NCBI GenBank assembly: GCA_031216915.1 | Contig: CM062291.1 | Coordinates: 31,053,023-31,117,022 of the forward strand | Direction: 5' to 3' | Length of the DNA: 64,000 nt | Source of the DNA: Pictodentalium vernedei | Taxonomy: Eukaryota > Mollusca > Scaphopoda > Dentaliida > Dentaliidae | Part shown: one piece after another, positions 29,895 through 41,373 of the stretch | How positions within the stretch are numbered: the first letter of the stretch is position 1 | Layout: every line of letters begins with the position of its first letter | Position numbers and translations under genes: made by a program | Notes under the pieces: model-generated | What the model saw: only the letters and a program-made list of their open reading frames with translations | The model's database searches: none | What the model was told of the DNA's origin: nothing

Positions 29895-30116
29895 TCTAAT
29901 AAGGCATACTGCATGTTGATGGTGCACTTGTCTTCAACCAGTGCTAACCCTGCCTATGTGGAGTTAGTATATTTGGGTGTCTGACAGCTGCTCGCCATTG
30001 TTCAGTGGTTCTCTCCATGTACTCCCGCTTCCTGCATCCATAAAATCATCCAACAAAAGGTGACTCTGTCTGTCGAAAGTGTTGTTAAACCCCAATAAAT
30101 AAATAATTGAATAAAT
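29895..30116 (+). mobile_element. 5'-truncated SINE, shared body
   Basis: Matches the body and tail of the full SINE at 54731 from GGCATACTGCATGTTGATGG onward and ends in an AATAAATAAATAA tail. The head is missing. Confidence 0.75.
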
Positions 30117-30179
30117 ATGCTTCTTCTGTCCAGCATTGCAGTGGGAGTATGAATTGCTTTTAGCAATTGCTCTTGTTTT

Positions 30180-30365
30180 TCCAATTTTTGTTTCAAAAAC
30201 ATAGCCTTTTACACACTCATTGGAATGAGCTCATTCCTGTGAGGGGTCAAAACCTATGTTTTCTGTCAGATCCACCATCAACTATGTTGGACTTTGTATC
30301 TCTTGAAAATGTTGAATAAATAAATATTGTTTAAACTAAAACCTATGTTTTTGTTTCAAACAAAA
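30180..30365. repeat. Fragmented type A MITE pieces
   Basis: Contains AAAAACATAG, CTCATTGGAATGAGCTC, GAGGGGTCAAAACCTATG and a second AAACCTATGTTTTTG piece, without proper ends. Confidence 0.6.
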
Positions 30366-30417
30366 TGTTTACTTATTTAAGAAAAGTTAGGGCAGATATC
30401 GTCTTCAACTCTTTTAG

Positions 30418-30884
30418 TTAACCCTTCACCCAACATAATGGTCAAAACTGTCCAGCGCTATTCACAAAAATCGCCAATTAATTTTCATTATTTTTTTCAT
30501 TTTTTGTCTCAAAAACATAGGTTGTGACCCCTCTTTGGAACGAGCTCATCGAGCTCGTTACAAAGAGGGGTCATAACCTATGTTTTTACCGGGTGAAAAT
30601 ATGATTACATGTGCCCAAATTATACTTATATCAGTGACAAGAAAAACCCTGTGCTGGGCAGGAATATCCACCAGCAGCATGCAAAGAGTTAACCCTTCAG
30701 GATCCGGATTGTTTTCCAGAATTCTCAAAAACATAGGTTATGACCCCTCTTTGGAACGAGCTCATCGATCTCGTTACAAAGAGGGGTCATAACCTGTGTT
30801 TTTGAGACAAAAAAATGAAAAAATTGGTTATTAAAGAATTTTGTTTGCAAGTGTCGTCTACTTTTCATGTTAGGTAAAGGGTTA
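30418..30884. repeat. Chimeric pair of type A MITEs joined by a 135-bp duplicated segment
   Basis: The left half runs from TTAACCCTTCACCCAAC through a complete hairpin. From 30588 to about 30722 it is replaced by a segment nearly identical to 31387-31520, then a second hairpin and the end TTAGGTAAAGGG follow. Confidence 0.75.
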
Positions 30885-31072
30885 TAGGATTAAATCTTCT
30901 TCGTGAAAAAGTACCATAAACTGTTTATCTCTATTTAGAAATATCAGTTACCCTGGTTACCAAATAATGTTTTGGGGCAGAAATGAAAATTGAAATCTTT
31001 TTTTAAGATCAATTTTAGATAGGATTTCTGTTTGGCCCCTGCATTTACTTATTTTACTTTTTATAATTTCAG

Positions 31073-31171
31073 GGCTCAACAGGAGTGGATGCACAACAAA
31101 GACCACCACTCTCAAGATATCGACATCCAGCAATGTCAATGGTGCCTCCAGGAGTTCCTAAGGCTAATATC
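31073..31171 (+). CDS. Host gene exon 3 of window
   Basis: Acceptor TATAATTTCAG before 31073, donor GTGAGT at 31172. Phase 0 at both ends, 33 codons: GSTGVDAQQRPPLSRYRHPA to VPPGVPKANI. It follows the 25-kb intron that holds the DIRS insertions. Pro- and Arg-rich, no domain recognised. Phase agrees with the exons before and after. Confidence 0.75.
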
Positions 31172-31239
31172 GTGAGTAAATGAAATCTCTGTGTTTTTCT
31201 GTCGTATAAAAATATTTAGTTAACACTTTGCTCTTCCTT

Positions 31240-31345
31240 AACTCTTAACCCGGTGAGTATTTTTATGATATTTTTCATCAAATCTAGTCATGGCTGCTTT
31301 ACAGCAGCCATGACAAGATTTGATGAAAAATTAATCTAAATGTAA
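31240..31345. repeat. Hairpin repeat, GCTGC centre
   Basis: TTTTTCATCAAATC and its complement flank ATGGCTGCTTTACAGCAGCCAT. Its end joins the 135-bp segment shared with 30588. Confidence 0.6.
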
Positions 31346-31386
31346 CAGAAGAAATCATTTTTGAAAAATTCCCTTCAATTTACAGA

Positions 31387-31520
31387 GTGAAAATATGATT
31401 ACATGTGCCCAAATTATACTTATTTCAGTGACAAGAGAAACCTTGTGCTGGGCAGGAATACCCGCCAGCAGCATGCAAAAAGTTAACCCTTCAGGATCCG
31501 GATTGTTTTCCAGAATTCTC
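31387..31520. repeat. 135-bp segment duplicated at 30588
   Basis: Nearly identical to 30588-30722, including CTGGGCAGGAATA and TCAGGATCCGGATTG. Confidence 0.75.
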
Positions 31521-32089
31521 ACTACACCCTTCATTTTTTTTTAAACGTGGTACTGTACCTGTTCAGGCAGCTAAGACATGCCAAGAAACCACTGCCATGA
31601 TAAGATTACTTTTATCCAAGTACTTCCTCAGCACTACATGTTTGGCACCTATTCTATTTCTGGAAACATTTCGTAAAAGTTGGAACTAGGCCTTTAAGGT
31701 TTAAAGGCTGAAACATTTTATGACAGCTTTGCAAACTTTATTATTTGCTGAAATTATGGCTTAGAAATGATGCTCGGAGACTGATTTTATAAGGTAGGTA
31801 AAATTAAGAGGGGATTTTTTTGCAGTTATCCTATTTTTCACTGGTCGGTCATGGTATGTTGTAACTTAATTCACAGGTTGGAGATTTTGTAACTTCAAAT
31901 CACAGTGTTTTTGAGATTATGCTGTTGAAAGATAATAACCCAAAACAAAAACAGTGACTTTTATATTCCAAAATCTCCAAATGAAACCGTCTAAATGTAT
32001 AAACATGACTGTTCTTGATTCTGAAAGTTCTAGTTTGTTGAAATTACCAGTGTTATCTGTTAATCGGATGTCACATAGTCAGAGGTTAT

Positions 32090-32840
32090 TATACCACCAC
32101 TTTCAAAGAAAATGGGGGTATACTGGATTACATGCGTCCGTCTGTCTGTGCGTCCATGTGTGAGTCCGTTCGAGAATATTCATAACTTAAGTAAATTATT
32201 ATTTTTTATAATATTTGTTGGCCATAGGTATGCCCACACTAGTTATTTTTTTTTTTTATTATTTTTTTGTTTGTTACTTGTTCACTTAGAAATTGTGTCC
32301 GTCCGAGCCAAATTTTGTCTGTTCAGCCTGTATCTCGGGTATCGAATGTTCTATTGCAATGAAATTTGCCATGAACACTGCTTATGGTATAGGCTTTAAA
32401 AAAAGGATTCAACGATATTTCTCACATTCTCCTTTTTAGAGTTATCCCCCTTTTTTGACTTAGAAATTGTAGGAAATAGACATTATTCGTCTGTTCAGCC
32501 TGTATCTCAGGTATGGGTTGTCGGATTTCAGTGAAATATGCCATGCAGTTTGCCTATGACAAAGGCTTCTGCCTCATTGCATAAAAATTCCAAACACCAA
32601 ACAATTTACCATACCTTTTGACTTAGAAATTGTTGGAAATTGTTGAAAACTTTCGAAGAAAATGGAAGGGGGGGGGGGGGGGTATACTGGATTGTGTCCG
32701 TCCATCTGTGCATCCGTCCATCAGAGAATATTCATAAATAATATTTGTTGTTCATAGGTATGCCCACACTAGGTGGTACACCACTTGGGGGGTATGCACC
32801 GGATGAAAGTCCAGCTCTTGTTTCTTAATTAGTTTCATAT
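32090..32840. repeat. Dispersed non-coding element with GTCCGTC head and internal repeats
   Basis: Hairpin-like heads (TACCACCACTTTC..., GGGGGTATACTGGATT twice), GTCCGTCYGTCTGTGC runs and repeated phrases such as CAGCCTGTATCTCRGGTATS. Same general build as the elements at 40.5, 50.6 and 51.7 kb. No protein. Confidence 0.5.
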
Positions 32841-32915
32841 TGGTCTAGATATCAGCTTAAGGTAACTTCATATCAGTTTGAGATTGAAAGTTTGAAGTTA
32901 CTGAGAACAGATGTC

Positions 32916-33170
32916 TTAACCCTTTACCCAACGCAGACGATTTCAAAATTTATTATTTTAAATATAATTTTTCTTTATAAATTTTTTCAAAAAATTTCAA
33001 CAAATCCATAATATGTGACCCCTCCTTGGAACGAGCTCAATGAGCTCGTTCAAAAGAAGGGTCACATGATATGGTTTTGTTGAAATTTTTCAAAAAATAA
33101 TATTTTTTTCAGCTGCAGAATTTGCATATTACGGGGGCAGATGCTGGCGATTCGTTGGGTAAAGGGTTAA
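32916..33170. repeat. piggyBac-like MITE, type B
   Basis: TTAACCCTTTACCCAACG start and CGTTGGGTAAAGGGTTAA end, with the CATGTGACC-type hairpin. Confidence 0.85.
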
Positions 33171-33249
33171 TTTATTGAACCACAACAAATAATTAGAAAA
33201 TGTTCTCAGATCGGTAACAGTTTTCTGACTGTGTTATTGTTTCTCATTC

Positions 33250-33314
33250 TAGTTCATCTATCCGAATGTCTTGTCTTCCCCAATGGGGAAGCAGGCACTT
33301 TTGGATAGATGAAC
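33250..33314. repeat. Short hairpin
   Basis: AGTTCATCTATCC and its complement flank CTTCCCCAATGGGGAAG. Confidence 0.6.
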
Positions 33315-33506
33315 TTTCTCAACTCCAACTTTGATGAATTTCCACTTACAATTATGAAGCTTAGTTTGTATTGAAGTTTCTGTATAACTTTATTCTCTGT
33401 ATTCTCCTAATCCTTATTTATTACCATTATTAATTCCTCACAATACAAAAATTTAGCTTCAAGCTGCTCCAATATTCCTGCTAATGTCAGTTCTTGAATA
33501 AGGTGA

Positions 33507-33647
33507 TTAACCCTTTACCCAATGTAAAGGCCAAAACTGGCCAGCACTATTCACAAAAATCACGATTAATTTTCATTATTTTTTCATTTTTTGTCTCAAA
33601 AACATAGGTTATGACCCCTCTTTGGAACAAGCTGGGTAAAGGGTTAA
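33507..33647. repeat. piggyBac-like MITE, type A, half copy
   Basis: One arm only: TTAACCCTTTACCCAATG to TCTTTGGAACAAGC, then directly the end GGGTAAAGGGTTAA. The second hairpin arm is deleted cleanly. Confidence 0.75.
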
Positions 33648-33653
33648 AAAACA

Positions 33654-33958
33654 ATTCTATGTTCTCAGGCACCACTCACGTCATCAAATTTCCGCCGTGT
33701 CAAAACTTCTTAATACCCAGTCAGAAAAATAAAAATAAATATTTATGCCTAGTCAAAAATAATTTCCCCGGTCAGTATTTTTGGATCGGAATTTTGAGCA
33801 CAGGTGGGAAGATAACACCAGTCCGGAGTTTGAAAAAGATTTCTTCCTGAAATGTGAATATATTTTTTCAGGATATCTTTTTCAGATTTCAGAATAAAAA
33901 ATAAAAATCCTCCCGCCCTCATCCAAAATTTGAGGAACAGTTGCCTGAGAACATAGAT
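33654..33958. repeat. MITE with CTATGTTCTCAGGCA inverted ends
   Basis: CTATGTTCTCAGGCA near 33657 and TGCCTGAGAACATAG near 33956. AT-rich interior, no gene. Confidence 0.55.
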
Positions 33959-34418
33959 TTTTTTTTTTAATGGCTGACGGTCAATGATTTTCATGTTAAA
34001 TTGGTTGTGCCAAGTAATGCATCAAGGGGGATAACTCTAGCTTAGTTTATTTTGGCTGAGATTGATGTCATATCAGCCAAATTTGTAGTCATATCTGAGG
34101 AGGTTGATAATAAACAGTTCCGGGAAAGAAAACCATATCTAATAAATAATTTGTGTTTGAGAGGGTTTGTGTCATCTTCCTGAAAACAGAAATGCCACAA
34201 CCCAATGTTAGTTGTCCTTAATGCATGAACAATCAAACGCTCACCTTAGTGCTTCATGAAGGCCTGTTCATACACTTTTATAAAGTACTTCTTTAATTCT
34301 TCTCTTTACATTCCTACTGTTCTTTGGAGTAGTGAACTTAATTGGCAATTTTAACCTTCAAGTGCCTGGACAAATGTCCTAATTTCCCATCAGCCCTCAG
34401 CTTCTATACATCCAGTGG

Positions 34419-34485
34419 GTTAGCAGTGATTTCTAGTCATGTCTTGGCTGCCTTAACAGGCAGCCAAGACTTGACTAGAAATCAC
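34419..34485. repeat. Hairpin with CTTGGCTGCC core
   Basis: AGTGATTTCTAGTCATGTCT and its complement flank TGGCTGCCTTAACAGGCAGCCA. Related to the hairpin that holds the 22-bp array at 53.6 kb. Confidence 0.7.
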
Positions 34486-34534
34486 TGTCTACCTAATTTG
34501 TCTTCTGTCAACAGGACCTCCATGTGATGGCATG

Positions 34535-35334
<800 letters not shown>

Positions 35335-35655
35335 GGCTACCTGTTCTGAAGTCGGAAATAGGCCTTTAAAGGTTGCAAACAAAATGTTTTGCTTTTTTAA
35401 CCAGTGATATGGACAGTATTAATCTTTTGCACAGCCTGCCACATGAAGAGTTTGTCCAAAAAAAAAAATGCCAATTTTTATTTACCCCACAGAGAGTTGT
35501 AATGGCTGGAGGCTCCTCTTTGTGACTAATGTAGAATCAGTGGATCACATGGCAGTCAGGCTTTGTAATGTAGGATGCCCAAATGTTTGGTATCAAAAGT
35601 TACGATTTCTGTCTGTCTTGTTTAATTCATGTAATAAGTTATTCAAATGTCTTTA

Positions 35656-35697
35656 ACCCACCACCACCACCACCACCACCACCACCACCACACACTC
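35656..35697. repeat. (CAC)n microsatellite
   Basis: About twelve CAC/ACC units followed by CACACTC. Confidence 0.9.
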
Positions 35698-35874
35698 ATA
35701 CACAGAAGAGGCGAGACTTGGGAGGACAACTGTATTCCTAATCAATTTGAGTGGGGCAATTATTTGCTCATTTGCTTTTTCTTGTTTAGTCCAATTTCTC
35801 TAATTTAACTCTTTCATCACCAAAGTTGATTTAAATGTGAGAATGGTTATTCTCACACTTTCTTTCACAAAGTT

Positions 35875-36157
35875 TTCTTGGGCAAGGCACTTAACCGCGA
35901 TTGTCCACATGGGGGCACGATGACGCTGTGTACTAAGGTGTACTGCACGTCGATGGTGCTCATGTCTTTGACCAATCTAACCCTACCTGTGCTGCAGTGC
36001 AAAGTTACGATGTTGGGGAGCTGGCAGCTGCTCGTCGTTGATCGGTGGTTCTCTCTGGGTACTTTGGCTTTCTCCACCCGTAAAACTGCCACGGTCATGA
36101 TTAGCCATTGTGCATAAGTATGTGACCTTAAACACCAATAAATAAATAAATAAATAA
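35875..36157 (+). mobile_element. 5'-truncated SINE with target duplication
   Basis: Body begins TTCTTGGGCAAGGCACTTAA and ends in (AATA)n. The flanks TTCACAAAGTT at 35864-35874 and 36158-36168 are a perfect 11-bp target duplication, so the copy was truncated on integration by target-primed reverse transcription. Confidence 0.85.
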
Positions 36158-36245
36158 TTCACAAAGTTGATTGGTACACCTTTCTGTGACACATTGATAA
36201 AGCTGATAATGATAGCTGTTCAAGTACCATTTTTAAAGTATCAGT

Positions 36246-36485
36246 TTAAATCTTTACCCAATTAATGGTCTTCATCCACCCACATAATTTACAAATTGAG
36301 CAGTTGAAAAAAAAAATCATTATTCAAAAAATGTCATCAAGATTATATTGTGACCCCTCATTGGAACTAGTTTGTCAAGTTTGTTCCATTGAGGGGGTCA
36401 CATGATATGGTTTTGTTGATTTTTTTTTAAAATGAAAATTTTTAAATAACGAATATTGATATCTTGTGCATTGGGTAAAGGGTTT
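36246..36485. repeat. piggyBac-like MITE, type B, degraded
   Basis: CTTTACCCAATTAATGG start, hairpin with GTGACCCCTCATTGGAAC, end TTGGGTAAAGGGTT. It ends ~120 bp before a host exon. Confidence 0.75.
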
Positions 36486-36605
36486 TTGGTTTGAAAAATG
36501 GACAGCTTATGTGATAAATGTACCATCAGTAAAGGACAGCTTGTATAAATGTGTTTATTTTTTATTATTGAAATTGCCATTTTATTGTCAATATTTGTCT
36601 TTCAG

Positions 36606-36762
36606 GGAACCTCCTATGAAGCTGGAGATCAATATCGAGGTGGTGAATGGATTGGCACTGAGAGAAAAGAGCAAAGAACTCCTCCTGGAGAGAAATTATT
36701 GAAGGAAAAGCATTTCGAGAATGAATTCATTCCATCAAGATCAGCCAAACCTAGTAACAGAG
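36606..36762 (+). CDS. Host gene exon 4 of window
   Basis: Acceptor TTTGTCTTTCAG before 36606, donor GTAAAT at 36763. Phase 0 in, phase 1 out. Encodes GTSYEAGDQYRGGEWIGTER to SRSAKPSNR. Charged, no recognised domain. The split glycine codon is completed by the next exon. Confidence 0.72.
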
Positions 36763-36894
36763 GTAAATATGATCAGTCACATATGGTGTACAACAATTGT
36801 ACTATTGTTATTCCTTTGGAGATGGGTGTTAAATTTCTTCACATCTTCATTTCATAACCTGTTGGAAATCCTGTTTAGTTTCAAACAGTTGAAT

Positions 36895-37175
36895 AAATTT
36901 ACATCATAAGGCCTAAAAAAGTTAAAAATCTGTTTCTCAGGCCCTCCCCATGATGTTTTGGCTACCACATGCTCTCTTTTTATAACCAATGCAAAGTTCA
37001 AGAAATAAAAAATAAATGGTTTATGTTTGATATTTTACCCAAGTTAATAAAACTGATAAATTTGTCCTTTGAGTGCAACAAGGCAAAGTATTGCAAAGCC
37101 TTCTTGCACTCAAGGGACAAAATACACCACCACCCTATTCTGGACTGTAGATTATGAGGCCTAAGACATAAAACA
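36895..37175. repeat. GGCCTAAAA palindromic MITE, copy 1
   Basis: TTTCTCAGGCCCTCC, GCATGCTCTCTTTTTATAACC-like text, and a hairpin around CTTGCACTCAAGGGACAAA. Related copies lie at 46224 and 53990. Confidence 0.6.
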
Positions 37176-37199
37176 ACCAAGAACATGAACTTTTGAGGG

Positions 37200-37425
37200 G
37201 GTTATCAAACTTTGTTTACTTGTCTTTGCCTTGTTACAATTTATGGAAAAGTCCAGATAGGCACTCCCCCATAAATTTTAGCAAGGCAAAAACAGACAGA
37301 TAAAATAAATTCACTTTAATGATAATATGAACCACATCCACAGAATATGATAACAACTTGAATTTGTTTTGCCTGTACTTAAGAATGGAGCTCAAATATT
37401 GGCTTCCAGCCTTCATTCAGTTGAC
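37200..37425. repeat. GCACTCTCC-family MITE, degraded
   Basis: TTTGCCTTGTTACAATTTATGG and an imperfect complement (CATAAATTTTAGCAAGGCAAA). The TTAA ends are not clear. Confidence 0.5.
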
Positions 37426-37646
37426 AAAAAAAAAAATAAAAGCCTCCCTCCCTTGTTGATTTTGAAAAATTAATTGTTCAAGAACTGAATGTATTTTCTA
37501 TTTGGCCTTATATCTTGAATCTTGAGAGACTGATTATTTTCAAAAATCTTTAAATCTGTTTGTGAAGAATCCATGAGTTACAATCAGGTGAGAAGCTTCT
37601 CACAATATCAAAGTTAGTTTTTCCCATTGTGGATGATTTGTGTTAA

Positions 37647-37897
37647 TTAACCTTTTACCTAACATTGCAGCCAAAAACAGCCAAAAAATTAACCAAAATA
37701 AGCCTACCATAGCCTAAAATATCTCTGATGTTTCTCTATAAACCATACAAATATGGATATCATTAGAACCAGGTCATCGAACTGGTTCTAATGATAGCCA
37801 TATTTGTATGGTTTTATTGACAAATTGTGAATTATTTTTTTGAAAAATATTAAATTTAATTTATTTTTTAAAAATACTGTGTTAGGTAAAGGGTTAA
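37647..37897. repeat. piggyBac-like MITE, type C
   Basis: TTAACCTTTTACCTAAC and GTTAGGTAAAGGGTTAA ends as in types A and B, but a different hairpin: AACCATACAAATATGG and GAACCAGGTCATCGAACTGG. Confidence 0.75.
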
Positions 37898-38450
37898 GAA
37901 TTAAAGCTAGAAAGACTTGTTATTATTCTATTACAACTTCACATCAGCTTTACTGTTTTAGTTCCAAGATCAATCTGAAAAGCCTAAAATATCACCAATC
38001 TTTTCGGGGGTTTATTTTTATTAAGCTTCCGATATGCTGTTATATGACACATACTAAGAGATTTCAAAATAACTTAATTAGCAAAAACCAAGACTCATGA
38101 AGATGTCCCATTTTAAAATACATCACATCTGTCTAGAGTTGACAATTTTATATTGAATTCTCTGTCAGTAATGTTAAAAAATTAGTCCAACTTTGAATTC
38201 TGCATCTTAGTGTTAAGCAAAGGAATATCCATTTCTTTTTATAAAATGAACGTAAAATTTTATTCCAAGGGTTTTCCTGTGATTGGAGTTATTAGAATTA
38301 GCCTGAGAAGTTATCATCAATGAAAGGCTAAATACTGGGTTTTCTAATAAATGGAAATGTCTATATTAAAAACCCAAGAAATCATTAGGTGGTTGATATC
38401 TGTACTACAGGATGAATTAGCAGTTATTCTAGTATAACTTTTAACTGGTA
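37898..38450. other. Intron, nothing recognised
   Basis: AT-rich, short ORFs only. Confidence 0.5.
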
Positions 38451-38689
38451 GAGTGCTGGAAGCCCACATTTTGGCTCTATTCTGAAGGGCCAGTACCACA
38501 ACTTCAAGGTTTTGTATTCTGGGTTGTTTTTCATGTCACCTTTGAAGTGAAATTATTTAGACTGTTAGGATTTGCCTTGTTACAAGTTATGGGAGAGTGC
38601 CTTTTGGCACTCTCCCATAACTTGTAACAAGGCAAAGATATATGTATGAATTTTGATGACCAAAAATAATTTAGCTCTCTACCAGTTAA
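38451..38689. repeat. TTAA MITE, GCACTCTCC family
   Basis: TTAACTGGTAGAGTGCTGG start, CTACCAGTTAA end. Near-perfect hairpin TTTGCCTTGTTACAAGTTAT and complement with loop GGCACTCTCCC. Confidence 0.8.
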
Positions 38690-39740
38690 AGAGATAGTAA
38701 GCAACTTACTTGAAAAAAAATAACAACTCTCAAATTTGGCTTCTATGAGGAAGAGCATGTTAAAAAAACCACTGTATGCAAATTGTAAGATACCAGAACC
38801 AATGAAAATTAATTAAATCTGTAATAGGGCCCTGCGATTATTCAGTATTCAAAATGATAGTCGATTTGACACTAGTATTTGCTTCCAGTTCAATTTGGCA
38901 ATCTGTGCCAAATATCTATAAAAAATCTCTGATTATCTTTGCAATCTTTCTTGTTGGAATGCAACGGATAATGGCGGGAGAAAAGAGTGTTTTAAAAATA
39001 GACACACATCAGCTTAAAAATGGATTCTATCTCATGCAACTCCATATTCAGTGCCTACGATGGATTTATCTGTCGCTCGTACTTCCTATTTCATGTGCTA
39101 GCAATCGGTATATCTGTTGCTTGTACTTCCTATTTCATGTGCTAGCGATGGATATATCTGTCGCTGGCACATGGAGTAGGGGACAACATGGTTATGTTCC
39201 GGACTAAATCAAAGTTTTTCCCTGGTAGCGCTACCGGTAAATATTCTAATAAATTTGATTTGATATTCAGTCCGATTTGCAAATAGCTGTATTCGATTCA
39301 ATTTTTGATTTGATCAAATCTGTAATTAAAAAGCATTAATTTTCATACAATATGACATTGTAATGATTTAAATGGCGTTGCCCAAAAGTGATAGGAAGTG
39401 AACACAGAAGCATGACATAATTTCTGAATACATGTGGAAATAATATTAACTTCACTTCTGTTCGAATGAATGGCCTCCACGAATAACAACTGCATTATTT
39501 TGGCAATAATTGAGCATTAGTAGAACAACAATGTTGTATTATTTTAAATAAAGTGCAGTGGTGCTTCCAATAAAACAATTTAGATCAAATTTCATGGATG
39601 CATAGACTGTAAATAGAACACATGTGCACAAAGATCTTGGTTGGAAACATGAGATTCAGGGTACGTTTCAGTGAACTATTCCAGTTTACCATTCCATGTA
39701 AATCGAAACTGATTTAATAATCCCATTGGAACTGTACATT
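38690..39740. other. Intron with a ~52-bp tandem duplication
   Basis: TACTTCCTATTTCATGTGCT occurs twice at 39079 and 39126. The ORF at 38854-39207 has no splice support. No gene recognised. Confidence 0.45.
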
Positions 39741-39764
39741 TACTGAGAATACTCCTCCACATAA

Positions 39765-39905
39765 ATAGAGGATATGGAATGAGTGTTTTTCTCCTATAAT
39801 ATTTATGAAACCAGTCTAAGAATTTTCCATTTTGGCGAGCCCAAAAGGAAAATTCGGACGAGTTTCATGAATATTATATTAGAAAAACACTCATTTCATA
39901 TTCTA
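39765..39905. repeat. Long imperfect hairpin
   Basis: GAATGAGTGTTTTTCTCCTA and AGAAAAACACTCATTTC arms with TTTATGAAAC / GTTTCATGAA inner arms. Confidence 0.65.
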
Positions 39906-39956
39906 TTTATCATATGACACACACACACGCACAAATTAGCCACTTAGTATGCCTTT

Positions 39957-40177
39957 TTAACCCATCACCTAACTTGAGTTGCAGACGGCACTTGGAAAAA
40001 ACATCCTCGTATAACTAAAACTTTTCATTTTTTGCTTCCAAAACATAGGTTATGACCCCTCATTGGAACGAACTCGTTGAGCTCGTTCCAATGAGGGGGT
40101 CATAACCTATGTTTTGGAAGCAAAAAGTGAAAATATAAAAAAAAATGAATGGCATTTTTCTTGTAGGTAAAAGATTA
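39957..40177. repeat. piggyBac-like MITE, type A variant
   Basis: Hairpin arms use TTTTGCTTCCAAAACATAGG where other copies have a GTCTCAAAAACATAGG stem. Ends CCCATCACCTAAC and GTAGGTAAAAGATTAA. Confidence 0.75.
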
Positions 40178-40474
40178 ATACAATATAACCCACGGCAAAT
40201 AGGACAGATAACGTAAATTCTCCCTACTGAAATTATGCAAATGTGACCCACTTGTATTTTGTTCAGCCAATCAAAGAAAGAGAAATTTTTCAATGATGGT
40301 ATCAGAAATTGCATAGAAATAAAACATCCAAAAAAGGATCTTCTGAAAGTTGAAACAATTTTTCTGAGAGAAAAATACTCTTTCAGTTGGGAACCGAATA
40401 ATTTTGAAAAGCTGCTTTTATGGGCTAAATTAACATTGTTAACTTTTATCGCCTTTCTCTCTTTAGTTATTGCA

Positions 40475-41373
40475 TTTTTATGTGTACCCATACTATGTAT
40501 GGTACACATAATGCCGTCATCCGGGGTGGCCATCCGTCGTTCGTCCATCCTTTGTCCGTCCGTCTGTCCGTCCGGCATCCGTATCCATTTCTTTGTCATT
40601 CGATAACTTGAAAAATATTGCTTGGCTTGTCAAGTTACTTTATATTTGTGTTCAGGTTACTGATGAGCCGAGCTGTATAGTTTTTGGTGTAAATCTGATA
40701 GTTTGATCCTGAGATATTAACCCTTTATCCTTCAAATTGAAAATTCCTCCAATCCCTTTGGCATTCGATAACTTGGAAAATATTGCTTGGATTGTCAGGT
40801 TACTTTATATTTGTGTTCAGGTTACTGATGTGCCGAGCTATGTAGTTTTTGGTGTAAAATCTGATAATTTGATCCTGAGATATTAACCCTTTATCCTTCA
40901 AATTGAAAATTCCTCCAATCCCTTTGGCATTCGATAACTTGAAAAATATTGCTTGGATTGTCAAGTTACTTTATATTTGTGTTCAGGTTACTGATGTGCC
41001 GAGCTGTATAGTTTTTGGTGTAAATCTGATAATTTGATCCTGAGATATTAACCCTTTATCCTTCAAATTGAAAATTCCTCCAATCCCTTTGGAATGAGAT
41101 AACTCAAAAAATGTCAATCCGATTGTCATGTTACTTCATATATATGTTCAGGTTACTGATGTGATGTGCTGTATAGTTTTTTATGTAAATCTGATAATTT
41201 GATCCGGAGATATTAACCCTTTATCCAACAAATTAGACACTCCTCCAATCCATTTCTATATGTACCCATACCATGTATGGTGTACATAATGTCGGCATCC
41301 GTGGTGGGCCTCCGTCATACAGCTTTCTACTAGTTGCGCGCATGGGTACACATCTGACGATTTCATCGGCCTA
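40475..41373. repeat. Element with ~165-bp tandem array
   Basis: A GTACCCATACTATGTATGGT hairpin head and GTCCGTC runs are followed by about four units of 165-166 bp (CATTCGATAACTTG at 40597, 40762, 40928; a diverged unit near 41094). A second hairpin head lies at 41257. Non-coding. Confidence 0.7.
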
